64,000 bases of DNA from Nocardioides sp. (GTDB lineage: Bacteria > Actinomycetota > Actinomycetes > Propionibacteriales > Nocardioidaceae): the NCBI GenBank assembly GCA_002729525.1, contig PBYI01000053.1:62001-126000 (forward strand), written 5' to 3'. The notes under the pieces were generated by a model, which was not told where the DNA came from, did no database searches, and worked only from the letters and a program-made list of their open reading frames with translations. Shown in pieces: positions 15,531 through 23,755 of this stretch. The position numbers were made by a program, and so were the translations under genes. The number at the start of each line of letters is the position of its first letter. Position 1 is the first letter of the stretch.

Positions 15531-16541
15531 GTGTCACACGCTACCCACACCAATGCTGCTCTGACCCCTCGTGCACGGCTCCGGCTTGCGCGTCTGATCG
15601 TCGATCAGGGTTGGCCGCCGGCCCGTGCTGCTGAGCGCTACGACGTCTCTTGGCGGACGGCGAAGAAGTGGGCCGACCGGTATCGAGAGGAGGGTCCCGA
15701 CGGGATGCTTGACCGGTCCTCGGCGCCCCGTCATCAACCGAATCGGACGCCGGCCCCGGTGGTCCGCAAGATCGTGCACCTGCGCTGGAAGCAACGCCTG
15801 GGGCCGGTCGAGATCGGTGATCGGCTCGGCATGCCTGCCTCGACTGTGCACGCGGTCCTGGTGCGCTGCCGGATCAACCGGCTCTCCCACATCGACCGCG
15901 CCACCGGCGAACCGATCCGCCGCTACGAACACGAGAAACCCGGCGACTTGATCCACGTCGACGTCAAGAAGCTCGGCCGCGTGCCCGATGGCGGCGGATG
16001 GCGCTACGTCGGTCGTCAGCAAGGAGAGAAGAACCGGTCTGCGACGGCCGTGCGGACTAACGGGCCGCGGAACAAGCACGGCAACCCCCAGATCGGGACC
16101 TGCTTCCTGCACACCGTCATTGACGACCACTCCCGCGTCGCCTACGTCGAAGCCCGCGACGACGAAACGAAGGAGACCGCGACCGAGGTCCTACGCAACG
16201 CCGTCGCCTGGTTCGCCGCCCGCGGCGTCACCGTCAAGCGCGTTCTCAGCGACAACGGCAGTTGCTACCGGTCGAACGACTGGAAACAGACCTGTATCGA
16301 GTTGGGCATCACCCCGAAGAGGACGCGGCCCTACCGGCCCCAGACCAACGGCAAGATCGAGCGCTTCCACCGCACCCTGGCCGAGGGCTGGGCATTCAAG
16401 AAGTTCTACAACTCCGAGTCAGCCCGGCTGGCCGCTCTGCCAGCATGGCTCCACAAGTACAACCACCACCGGCCCCACTCAGCAATCGGGAAGGCCGCAC
16501 CCATCACCAGGTTGAACAACCTGGCTGGGCATCACACCTAG
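15531..16541 (+). CDS. IS481-family transposase
   Basis: A 336-residue DDE transposase. The N terminus (LTPRARLRLARLIVDQGW) begins an HTH domain with YDVSWRTAKKWADRY. The catalytic core has Asp144 (HVDVKKL), Asp241 (LSDNGS) and Glu277 (KIERFHRT), followed by the family's YNHHRPHSAIG. It cuts and joins the inverted-repeat ends of its own element. The GTG at 15531 is set by AGGAGG five bases upstream; the ATG-like start 14 codons earlier is rejected. It appears intact and potentially active. Confidence 0.9.
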   Translation: MSHATHTNAALTPRARLRLARLIVDQGWPPARAAERYDVSWRTAKKWADRYREEGPDGMLDRSSAPRHQPNRTPAPVVRKIVHLRWKQRLGPVEIGDRLGMPASTVHAVLVRCRINRLSHIDRATGEPIRRYEHEKPGDLIHVDVKKLGRVPDGGGWRYVGRQQGEKNRSATAVRTNGPRNKHGNPQIGTCFLHTVIDDHSRVAYVEARDDETKETATEVLRNAVAWFAARGVTVKRVLSDNGSCYRSNDWKQTCIELGITPKRTRPYRPQTNGKIERFHRTLAEGWAFKKFYNSESARLAALPAWLHKYNHHRPHSAIGKAAPITRLNNLAGHHT

Positions 16542-16543
16542 CC
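16517..16543 (-). repeat. IS481 right terminal inverted repeat
   Basis: The reverse complement begins GGCTAGGTGTGATGCCCAGC and matches the left repeat at 24 of 27 positions. It contains the TAG stop of the transposase (16539-16541). Confidence 0.75.
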
Positions 16544-16748
16544 ATCGGCCCGGTGGGCCATCAACAACCGCCCACGCGCATGACGCCCACGTCACCTCGG
16601 CCTTTTCGCCGCAACACGGCGTGCCACCCAGAAAGCCACCCAGCAGCATTGATCGCTCGGCACCTGTTGGACCACTTAGGTGACCATCAGACACCACCGT
16701 GGGCTTGGATCCACCCGAGACCCACCACAGCAGGTCGGAGGACACGAG

Positions 16749-17177
16749 ATGGAAACCGTGAAGGAGACCCTCATCGTTGGCGGTCGCCGGATGCTCGCTG
16801 CTCAGAGCGAACGCATCCCCGACGATGTAGGCGCAGACCCCGACGAGCTACGCCTGACAGAACGCGGCCGACCCGCCCTGACCCCTGCGACAATGAACAT
16901 TGCCCAGGCGGCTGCCTACATCGGGATCGCTAAGTCGACGCTCTATACCTGGCGCACGCGACGCCCGGGATTCGGACCACGCGCGGTGAAGGCCGGCGGC
17001 GCATTGCGGTACCGCCGTTCCGATCTCGATGCATGGATCGAGGCCCACGCCGAGACCCTGGACCTCCAGGCGGAAACGGACATCGACGATGAGGGTCGAC
17101 GCTCGGGGAGCGACCAGCAACCAACATCCCGCACACTAGGTTCCATGTCACGACGCTCCCGTCCGCGGCATCGCTAG
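16749..17177 (+). CDS. Excisionase-like helix-turn-helix DNA-binding protein
   Basis: A 142-residue protein with a MerR/AlpA-type HTH at about residues 45-95: MNIAQAAAYIGIAKSTLYTW, then the basic wing RRPGFGPRAVKAGGALRYRR and SDLDAWIEAH. This pattern is typical of excisionase/recombination-directionality proteins encoded just before an integrase. The ATG at 16749 follows GGAGG and is preferred over the start 23 codons upstream. The stop is 26 bases before the integrase start, so both are probably on one transcript. The role in excision is inferred from position and fold. Confidence 0.75.
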   Translation: METVKETLIVGGRRMLAAQSERIPDDVGADPDELRLTERGRPALTPATMNIAQAAAYIGIAKSTLYTWRTRRPGFGPRAVKAGGALRYRRSDLDAWIEAHAETLDLQAETDIDDEGRRSGSDQQPTSRTLGSMSRRSRPRHR

Positions 17178-17203
17178 CGCTCAGAGGTCAAGAAGGAAGG
17201 CAC

Positions 17204-18382
17204 ATGGCTCGCCCCCCGCTCCCCATCGGGACATTCGGGAGCATCACAACGAACGAGGTACGCCCTGGCGTGTACCGCGCGAGAACCCGCTTCCGAGACT
17301 TCGACGGCGTCACGCGCGAGATCAAGGGGACCGGTCGAAGCGCCGCCGCCGCAGTACGAGAACTCAAGACCAAGATCGCCGACCGAAGCGCCCCGTCCGG
17401 CGACCTCATCGGCCCCGACATGCGAATCAGCCAGGTGGCCGACATCTGGCTCTCGCTGTATCGCGCCGAACAGCGCTCCGAAGCAACTACCGCAAACGAA
17501 TACCAACGCGTCATCGAGAACGTCATCAATCCAGCCATCGGCAACATCCGCCTGCGGGAGGCAACAGCTGGACGCCTGGAACGGCTAATCAGGTCCCAGG
17601 ACTCCCACAGCCGCCGCAAGAAGACCAAGACGGTCCTCAAGATGATGTTTGACGCCGCGGTCATCGACGACGCGCTCCCAGCCAACCCGGTCTCCTCCAC
17701 ATCACGGCTTCGAGGCCAGAAGAAGGACGTCCAAGCGCTCTCGGTGGAGGACCTCAACGCCGTCCGCTCTGCCGTGGACTCCTGGATGACCAAGAAGCGG
17801 CCCGGTCCAAAGCCGAACCAGGACATGCCCGACATCATTGACCTGCTACTCGCCACAGGCTGCCGGATCGGAGAAGTACTCGCCATCCGATGGACGGACA
17901 TCGACTTGAGTGCGACGCCACCGACCGTGTCAATCAGCGGCACGATCAAGACGGAGACGGGAAAGGGCACCTACCGCAAGCCCAAGCCGAAGTCCGACTC
18001 TTCGAAGCGCACCATCGCCCTGCCGCCGTTCGCAGTCGATGTTCTGATGAGGCGACGTGTCGAGCAACGACCGAATCACTACAACGCCGTCTTCGCCACC
18101 CGCAACGGCACATGGCACCAAGTCGGCAACATCGAGCGGCGGTGGCGCACGATCCGAGCAGACACAGGCTTCGACTGGGTAACGCCACACACCTTTCGCA
18201 AGACCGTCGCGACCTTGATCGACCGCCTAGTCGACTCGGACACCGCGGCCCGCGTTCTCGGCCACTCCTCAGACGCGATCACCAAAGAGTTTTACATCCA
18301 GAAGGACAGGACGACACCCGACGTGACGCACATCCTTCAGTCCTTCGCCGGCAAAGCCACGACGACCAAATCGGACGTCTGA
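17204..18382 (+). CDS. int: Tyrosine recombinase (integrase) of a tRNA-associated integrated element
   Basis: A 392-residue phage-type integrase. The N-terminal SAM-like core-binding domain covers about 65-150. The catalytic residues are Arg221 (TGCRIGEV), His329/Arg332 (HTFRK), His354 (LGHSS) and the nucleophile Tyr364 (EFYIQK), a complete set. A GAAGGA site lies before the ATG. The 3' end faces tRNA-fMet 165 bases away, the standard arrangement when the element recombines into the tRNA 3' end. An excisionase-like gene precedes it. Third-position and A/T usage look less extreme than in the genes right of the tRNA, fitting transferred DNA. Confidence 0.9.
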   Translation: MARPPLPIGTFGSITTNEVRPGVYRARTRFRDFDGVTREIKGTGRSAAAAVRELKTKIADRSAPSGDLIGPDMRISQVADIWLSLYRAEQRSEATTANEYQRVIENVINPAIGNIRLREATAGRLERLIRSQDSHSRRKKTKTVLKMMFDAAVIDDALPANPVSSTSRLRGQKKDVQALSVEDLNAVRSAVDSWMTKKRPGPKPNQDMPDIIDLLLATGCRIGEVLAIRWTDIDLSATPPTVSISGTIKTETGKGTYRKPKPKSDSSKRTIALPPFAVDVLMRRRVEQRPNHYNAVFATRNGTWHQVGNIERRWRTIRADTGFDWVTPHTFRKTVATLIDRLVDSDTAARVLGHSSDAITKEFYIQKDRTTPDVTHILQSFAGKATTTKSDV

Positions 18383-18502
18383 CGTCCCCCAGGCGGCCGC
18401 CTCGAGCGCCGGCCTGGCCCCAACCCCGGGACAACAATGGGCCGCCAACGCGGAGGTTTCCGGGACATAAACGCGGCACAAGGCTATGTGGCTCAAGAAA
18501 CC

Positions 18503-18544
18503 AAGTGGCCCCCAACCTGCGTTTCCGCAGGTCAGGGGCCACTT
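18503..18544. terminator. Strong hairpin between integrase and tRNA-fMet (bidirectional terminator)
   Basis: Outer arms AAGTGGCCCC (18503-18512) and GGGGCCACTT (18535-18544) pair perfectly, with an inner ACCTGC/GCAGGT stem. The hairpin lies just beyond the 3' end of the tRNA on the minus strand and after the integrase on the plus strand, and can serve both. Confidence 0.65.
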
Positions 18545-18546
18545 TC

Positions 18547-18623
18547 TGGTAGCGGGGGCAGGATTTGAACCTGCGACCTCTGGGTTATGAGCCCAGCGAG
18601 CTACCGAGCTGCTCCACCCCGCG
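18547..18623 (-). tRNA. Initiator tRNA-Met (anticodon CAU), CCA encoded
   Basis: A 77-nt tRNA read on the minus strand. The acceptor stem starts CGCGGGG. The anticodon arm GGG-CTCATAA-CCC has the three G:C pairs diagnostic of initiator tRNA. The T arm reads GCAGG-TTCAAAT-CCTGC, and the 3' end is CCCCGCT-A-CCA. Position 1 (C) does not pair with position 72 (U), another initiator feature required for formylation and for exclusion from elongation. The gene is intact although an integrase gene abuts its 3' side, so the element must restore the tRNA end on integration. Confidence 0.95.
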
Positions 18624-18686
18624 TCGGTGAACCCGACGTTACGGCACGGAGTCGAGCAGACTCAAATCGGGGTCGGGAGACCTGGC

Positions 18687-19952
18687 TCACGCCGCATTGG
18701 GACGGGTCCCGGAGTCCGTCGGGAGCGCGCCCTCGGCGTGCGGGAGCGAGCCGTAGTACGAGTCCAGGATGCCGGCGCTGACGCGGCTCCCCCAGCGCTC
18801 CAGACGCGCGCGCCCACCGGGGAGGCGGCCGAGCAGGTGGTAGCGCACCAGGTTGAGCGGGACGACGTACGCGTGCGCCCACGGTGGGCGGGCAGGCAGG
18901 CCGAGCTCGCGCATGCTCGCGCGGCCGAGGAAGACCGTCAGCATGCTCAGCAGGCGCTCGCGCTCCCACACCGAGCGGACGCGCTGGAACCGCGGGTAGC
19001 GGCGGGCCGACTGCGCCTCGACGACCGCCTGGGCGAGCGCGGGGCCGGCGGGCGAGAGGTCGGCCTGGGCGAGCAGCACGTGGTAGTTGAGCCGGTGCCG
19101 CTCGCGCTCGGTGGCGACCAGGAAGTCCTCGTGGACCCCCATTAGCCAGCCGGTGTAGCGGAACAGGTGGATCCAGGCCCGCGACTCCGCGCGGGTGATC
19201 GGTACGCCGAGGGCGCGGCACCCGAGGAGCGGTACGCCGTCGAAGAGGCCGAGCGTGGCGGCCTGGTCGGTCTGGTTGATCGGCAGGCCCCACCGGGCTG
19301 CGTCCCACCGCGGCTCGAAGCCGGCGTTGACCAGCGCGTGCATCGCGCGCACGTGCAGGGTCAGCCGCCAGCCCTCTCCCCCGGGTCGCAGCGCGCCCGG
19401 CTCGGCGATCGCCGTCGCCCAGGCCTGGGTCTCCGCGAGCCTGCGGACCGTCATGTCGCCGGTCAGCCCGCCGGTGGCGACGAGCAGGTCGGTCGGGCCG
19501 CCGAAGCGGTAGCCGCCGACCAGCGACAGCTGGAGCAGCACGTCGGCGGCGTTCTGGCCGAGCCGGCGCAGCACGTCGCCGCCCGCCTCGACAAGGTCCC
19601 AGTTGACCCAGTCCGGCACCTGGGTGAGCGCGCCGACGTACTCCCGCAGCGCCTCCGGCGCATCCACCGGCACGTATTGCGGTGCCGCGAGGGCGGCCGC
19701 CAGCGCGGGGTGGGTGACCCGGCCGGGAGCACCCGCTCGCATCCGCATCGCGTCGGCCAGCCGGGCGCCGAGCTCGTCGCGCTCGGTGAAGCCCCGACCG
19801 AGGCGGTCCATGAGGTCCTCGTCGACCTCCTCGACACGGGCGATCGCCCTCAGCGCCCTGCCGAGGCGCCGGCCGCGGGCCTCGGCCTCACGGTGGCGGG
19901 TGGGGACCGGACGGGGGACGGTCCCGGGAGCGTCGGTGGCCTGCGTCGTCAT
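18687..19952 (-). CDS. Oxygenase MpaB / latex-clearing-protein-like family (DUF2236)
   Basis: A 421-residue protein of the DUF2236 superfamily, which includes fungal MpaB and bacterial rubber oxygenase Lcp. The central part contains RLTLHVRAMHALVNAGF and, further on, AWIHLFRYTGWLMGVHEDFL, the helical segments that supply Arg and His around a b-type heme in Lcp. There is no secretion signal, unlike true Lcp, so it is probably cytoplasmic with an unknown lipophilic substrate. The ATG at 19952 is chosen over a start 12 codons upstream that would overlap the operator. It is divergent to a TetR gene, its likely regulator. Confidence 0.75.
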   Translation of the reverse strand: MTTQATDAPGTVPRPVPTRHREAEARGRRLGRALRAIARVEEVDEDLMDRLGRGFTERDELGARLADAMRMRAGAPGRVTHPALAAALAAPQYVPVDAPEALREYVGALTQVPDWVNWDLVEAGGDVLRRLGQNAADVLLQLSLVGGYRFGGPTDLLVATGGLTGDMTVRRLAETQAWATAIAEPGALRPGGEGWRLTLHVRAMHALVNAGFEPRWDAARWGLPINQTDQAATLGLFDGVPLLGCRALGVPITRAESRAWIHLFRYTGWLMGVHEDFLVATERERHRLNYHVLLAQADLSPAGPALAQAVVEAQSARRYPRFQRVRSVWERERLLSMLTVFLGRASMRELGLPARPPWAHAYVVPLNLVRYHLLGRLPGGRARLERWGSRVSAGILDSYYGSLPHAEGALPTDSGTRPNAA

Positions 19953-19966
19953 GCCACCACCCTGAT

Positions 19967-19982
19967 GCGAGTGATCGCTCGC
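19967..19982. promoter_or_regulatory. Inverted repeat between MpaB-like and TetR genes
   Basis: GCGAG-TGATCG-CTCGC is a symmetric repeat in the 53-base gap between the two divergent starts, in the usual place for a TetR operator. This is positional inference. Confidence 0.45.
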
Positions 19983-20005
19983 TTTCAAGTCGCGTTCGGA
20001 CTAGC

Positions 20006-20647
20006 GTGCGGCGGGTGCGGAAGACGCCGAAGCAGGAGCGGTCGCGGCAGATGGTCGAGCGGATCGTCACCGCCGGCCGGGAGGTGCTGGTCGAGCACGG
20101 CTACGACGCCTGCAGCACCAACCGCGTGGCCACCCGGGCAGGGATCAGCCCCGGCTCGCTCTACCAGTACTTCCCCGACAAGCAGGCGGTGCTCGCCGCC
20201 GTCATCGACCGCTACTGGGACGACGTGACCGAGCGGGTGGCCGCCGCGCTCGGGGACCGGGTCGCCGACGAGGCCGGACCGGCGATGGTGCGCGCCACGG
20301 CCGACGCGCTGCTCGCCGCGCTCGAGCGGGACCCCGCTCTGCTGCGGGTCGTCGTACGGCAGCTGCCCGCGCAGGAGCACGAGGCCCGGCGGGCGTCGCT
20401 GGAGCGGCGGGTCGTCGGCCTCGCCACGGCGTACCTCGGGCCTCGGCTCCCCCGGGACCACCGGCGCGACGTCGCGGCCGTGGCGTGGGTGGTGGTCGTC
20501 GCCGTCGAGAACCTCGCCGTGCGGTGGGTGCTCGACCAGCCGGCCGGCATCAGCCGGAACGACCTGCTGGACCAGGTGGTGGCGCTGGTGGGCGGGTACC
20601 TGGGGATGCCGGGGGTGGCGGGGATGCCGGCGGGCTCGACCACCTGA
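20006..20647 (+). CDS. TetR-family transcriptional regulator
   Basis: A 213-residue protein with a typical TetR head: TPKQERSRQMVERIVTAGRE, then CSTNRVATRAGISPGSLYQY and FPDKQAVLAAVIDRYWDDV. The C-terminal domain resembles TetR_C regions with several Trp/Val-rich helices. The GTG at 20006 is used; another GTG three codons on would also do. It is divergent to the MpaB-like gene with a 16-base inverted repeat between them, so local repression of that oxygenase is likely. The end is Gly/Met-rich (VAGMPAGSTT) and the stop lies within a terminator hairpin. Confidence 0.85.
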   Translation: MRRVRKTPKQERSRQMVERIVTAGREVLVEHGYDACSTNRVATRAGISPGSLYQYFPDKQAVLAAVIDRYWDDVTERVAAALGDRVADEAGPAMVRATADALLAALERDPALLRVVVRQLPAQEHEARRASLERRVVGLATAYLGPRLPRDHRRDVAAVAWVVVVAVENLAVRWVLDQPAGISRNDLLDQVVALVGGYLGMPGVAGMPAGSTT

Positions 20648-20665
20648 TCCAGGTGGTCGAGCCCG
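20631..20665. terminator. Perfect hairpin between convergent TetR and UPF0182 genes
   Basis: Arms CGGGCTCGACCACCTG (20631-20646) and CAGGTGGTCGAGCCCG (20650-20665) are perfectly complementary around ATC. The TetR stop codon lies in the left arm. The GGTGGTCGAG core is familiar as a recurrent intergenic hairpin in Nocardioides-type genomes (recall, not searched). Confidence 0.7.
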
Positions 20666-20677
20666 GTCGACTGAGGA

Positions 20678-23600
20678 TCAGCCGTTCGCGTCCGCCGAGG
20701 GCGACGCGTCCGCCGAGGGCGAGGCGTCGTCGGAGGCGGCGGCGTCCGGGTTCTCCTCCTCGTACAGGTCGGCGGCCTCGCCGAGCAGGTCCTGGGCCTC
20801 CTTGACCTTGTCCTGGTAGGCCCCGAGGTCACCCGAGGCGAGCAGGTCGTCGGCCTCCTCGAAGGCGGTGGCCGCCTGGTCCAGCAGGCCCTGCACAGTG
20901 TCGGCGCCGCCGGCGTTCCCCTGGTTGCCGTTCCCGGAGTCACCGGAGCCCGAGTCACCCGACCCCGTGTCGCCCGACCCGGTGTCGCCCGTGCCGGCGT
21001 CCGTGCCCGGATCGGTCCCGGTGTCGGTGCCCGTCCCGCTGTACAGCGACCGGATCGCGGCGGGGAGGTTCTCGCCGTACGCCACCGAGTCACCGAACTT
21101 GATGAGCACGTAGCGCAGCACCGGGTAGCTGGTGTCGCTGGCGGACTGGCTCTGCGCGTAGACCGGCTGGACGTACATCATCCGGTCGTCGACGGGCAGC
21201 GTCAGCATGTTGCCGAACGTCACCCGCGCGGTGATCCGCAGCGCCTGGAGCGTCTGGTTGATGCCGTCGTCGTTGGCGAACTCGTTGGCGACCTGGCCGG
21301 GGCCGGACGTCTGCTCGTTCTCCGCCTCGCTGGTGGCGTTGGTCAGCCGCAGCACGCTGAACGTGCCGTAGTCGGGACTCGTGCCGTCGGAGTTGACCGA
21401 CACGAACGCCGCCAGGTTGTTGCGGCCGTACGGCACGTAGACGCTGGTCAGCGCGAAGTCGTCCGCCTCGGAGCCGCCGACGAAGAGCCGGTACGGCGCC
21501 TGGAAGACGTTGCTCGACTGCGGGTCCAGCGGCACCGCCCACCGGTCGTTGTTCTCATACCAGTCGGCGGCGTTCTCGACGTGGTAGCGGGCGTACTGGT
21601 AGCGCTGCACCTTGAAGAGGTCCTCGGGGTAGCGCACGTGCTCCATCAGCCCGGGCACGTCCTCCATCGCAGAGCGCGGCTCGACCGAGCCGGGGAAGAC
21701 CTTCATCCAGGTCTGGAGGATCGGGTCGTCCTCCTCCCAGGCGTACAGCGTCACCTCGCCGGTGTAGGCGTCGACGGTGGCCTTGACGGCGTTGCGCATG
21801 TAGTTGATCTCGTCGGTCGGCAGCGTGGCCAGACCGGTCTCGACCTGCAGCGCGTCGGTGGTCATCGTGTCGAAGGACTCCCGCTGGGAGTTCGGGAACC
21901 GGTCGCTGGTGGTGTAGCCGTCGACGATCCACAGGATCCGGCCGTCCACGATGGCCGGGTAGATGTCGGAGTCGACGGTCAGCCACGGCGCGACCTTCTC
22001 GACGCGGTCGGCCGGGTTGCGCTCGAACAGCACCTTGGAGCTGCCGTTGACGCGACCCGACAGCAGGAAGTTCGGCTCGCCGTACTTCACCGCGAACATC
22101 AGCTGGTTGAAAGTGCCACCGACCGACGCGTCGCCGTCACCGCCGTACGTCGTGGAGCTGCCGAGGTCGGAGCCGGGCACCGGGAGGTTCCGCTCGATGT
22201 CCTCGGCGTCGTCGCTGGTCTTGCCGACGATGGAGTAGTCGGGGCTCTGCTCACCGTAGTAGACGCGGCTCTCGTAGTCGCCGAGCTCGTCGGTCAGGTC
22301 GGCCTCCGTGCCGAGACCCTGCGCCCACTCCAGGCGGCCCGAGGAGTCGCCGGTGTCGGTGGTGTTCTCGGTGATCGCGTCGGCCGCGTCGCGCTGGTTG
22401 GCGTACGCCGCCACGATGCCGTTGCCGTGGGTGTAGACGGTGTGCAGGTTGGACCAGTTCTGCGCGTCGGCGTTGAGGCCGCTGGTGTCGAGCTCGCGTA
22501 CGCCGAGCACCATCGCGCGCTGGCGGCCGTCGACGTCGTACCGGTCGACGTCCAGCACGGGCGCCATCGAGTAGTAGCCGAACTGCTGGCGCAGGTTCTC
22601 GAACGCCGACGACACCAGCTGCGGGTCGACCAGCGGCACCGAGCTGGTGCTGCCGAGCAGACCGGTCTGGGCGACGCCGTCGAGGTCGGACTCCGGCGAG
22701 TAGCTCTCCGACTCGACGTCGTCCTGGAGGTCGTAGGCCTGACGCGTCGCCTCGATGTTGCGGGCGATGTAGGCCTCCTCGCGGTCGGCCTCCGAGGGCT
22801 TCACCTGGAACTGCTGCACGATCGCGGGCCAGATCATCCCGAGCAGGACGGCCGAGAGCACCAGCAGGCCAAGCCCCAGCGTGGGCAGCTGCCAGGTGCG
22901 GCGCCACACGTTCACGAAGAACAGCACCGCGCAGATGATCGCCACGACCGCGAGGATGTTCTTGCTGGGCAGCAGCGCGTTGTCGGCGGTGTAGTTCATC
23001 CCGGTGAACAGCGAGTTCTGCTGGTTGACCAGGTCGAAGCGGTCCAGGAAGTAGTCGACGGCCTTGGCGAGCACGAAGACGCCGAGCAGCACCGAGAGCT
23101 GCACCTGGGCCGGCCCGGAGAACTTGTCGGTCGTCGCCTGCAGCCGGATGCCGCCGAACAGGTAGTGCACGACCGCCGCGGCGATGAGCGAGACGACCGC
23201 GACGGCCATCACGAAGTCGGTGAGGAAGTGCCACCACGGCAGGTCGAAGACGTAGAAGCCCACGTCGCGGTTGAAGTAGGGGTCGTCGGTGCCGAAGTCG
23301 CTGCCGTTGCGCCACATCAGGTAGGTGCGCCACTGGCTCATGCCCGACGTGCCGGCGAAGAGACCGACGATCACCGCGACGGCGACCAGCAGCCACGTGC
23401 GGACCGGGGTGACGGCCTCGCGGTAGCGGTCGAGGCTGGTCTGCTCACGCGATTGGGGCCGGAACAGCGGCCGGAACCGGTAGGCGACGTACACGTTGGC
23501 CGCGACCACCGCGCCGAACACCACACCGAAGACCAGGAACAGCGCGATGCGGGTCCACAGCAGGGTCGAGAAGACCTGGCCGAAGCCGGCGGAGTTGAAC

Positions 23601-23755
23601 CACAGCCGGTCGGTGTAGAGCGACGCAAAGCCGGTGAGGCTGAAGATCATCACCAGCAGGATCACGCCGGTCACCAGCAGCGCACGTGAGCGGCGCGTCT
23701 GGCGGGGCGGCGCGGGCGGGGTGGCCCGCGGGTCGTCGTCGAACAGCTCGCTCAC
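20678..23755 (-). CDS. UPF0182 family large membrane protein
   Basis: A 1025-residue protein of the actinobacterial UPF0182 family. The N-terminal third has about seven TM helices, with the first at residues 27-49 after a Pro/Arg-rich cytoplasmic leader. A large extracytoplasmic region of about 600 residues follows, and then an Asp/Gly/Ser/Thr-rich linker with repeated TDTG, TGSGD and SGSGD units before an acidic, helical C terminus ending in Ser/Ala/Asp repeats. The function of the family is unknown. The GTG at 23755 overlaps the stop of the PPA1309 gene (GTGA), and together with the PDZ/Lon gene they form a coupled trio. The long upstream extension of the open frame is not used. Confidence 0.88.
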   Translation of the reverse strand: MSELFDDDPRATPPAPPRQTRRSRALLVTGVILLVMIFSLTGFASLYTDRLWFNSAGFGQVFSTLLWTRIALFLVFGVVFGAVVAANVYVAYRFRPLFRPQSREQTSLDRYREAVTPVRTWLLVAVAVIVGLFAGTSGMSQWRTYLMWRNGSDFGTDDPYFNRDVGFYVFDLPWWHFLTDFVMAVAVVSLIAAAVVHYLFGGIRLQATTDKFSGPAQVQLSVLLGVFVLAKAVDYFLDRFDLVNQQNSLFTGMNYTADNALLPSKNILAVVAIICAVLFFVNVWRRTWQLPTLGLGLLVLSAVLLGMIWPAIVQQFQVKPSEADREEAYIARNIEATRQAYDLQDDVESESYSPESDLDGVAQTGLLGSTSSVPLVDPQLVSSAFENLRQQFGYYSMAPVLDVDRYDVDGRQRAMVLGVRELDTSGLNADAQNWSNLHTVYTHGNGIVAAYANQRDAADAITENTTDTGDSSGRLEWAQGLGTEADLTDELGDYESRVYYGEQSPDYSIVGKTSDDAEDIERNLPVPGSDLGSSTTYGGDGDASVGGTFNQLMFAVKYGEPNFLLSGRVNGSSKVLFERNPADRVEKVAPWLTVDSDIYPAIVDGRILWIVDGYTTSDRFPNSQRESFDTMTTDALQVETGLATLPTDEINYMRNAVKATVDAYTGEVTLYAWEEDDPILQTWMKVFPGSVEPRSAMEDVPGLMEHVRYPEDLFKVQRYQYARYHVENAADWYENNDRWAVPLDPQSSNVFQAPYRLFVGGSEADDFALTSVYVPYGRNNLAAFVSVNSDGTSPDYGTFSVLRLTNATSEAENEQTSGPGQVANEFANDDGINQTLQALRITARVTFGNMLTLPVDDRMMYVQPVYAQSQSASDTSYPVLRYVLIKFGDSVAYGENLPAAIRSLYSGTGTDTGTDPGTDAGTGDTGSGDTGSGDSGSGDSGNGNQGNAGGADTVQGLLDQAATAFEEADDLLASGDLGAYQDKVKEAQDLLGEAADLYEEENPDAAASDDASPSADASPSADANG

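Larger units (their letters stand above)
15401..16543 (+). mobile_element. IS481-family insertion sequence, complete, about 1.14 kb
   Basis: Terminal inverted repeats (15401-15427 and 16517-16543) match at 24 of 27 positions, with the outer 14 bases GGCTAGGTGTGATG identical. They enclose one intact transposase gene. The size and single DDE transposase fit IS481. The transposase stop codon lies within the right repeat. No clear target duplication is visible (GGGGGACTC on the left, ATCGGCCCG on the right), so the exact ends could be a few bases inward, or one flank was altered after insertion. Confidence 0.8.

Noticed and set aside
21581..23689. 702-residue plus-strand frame opposite UPF0182
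   Set aside because: Composition is typical of the antisense of a high-G+C gene (Val/Glu/Gly/Arg-rich) and the membrane protein on the other strand is clearly real.
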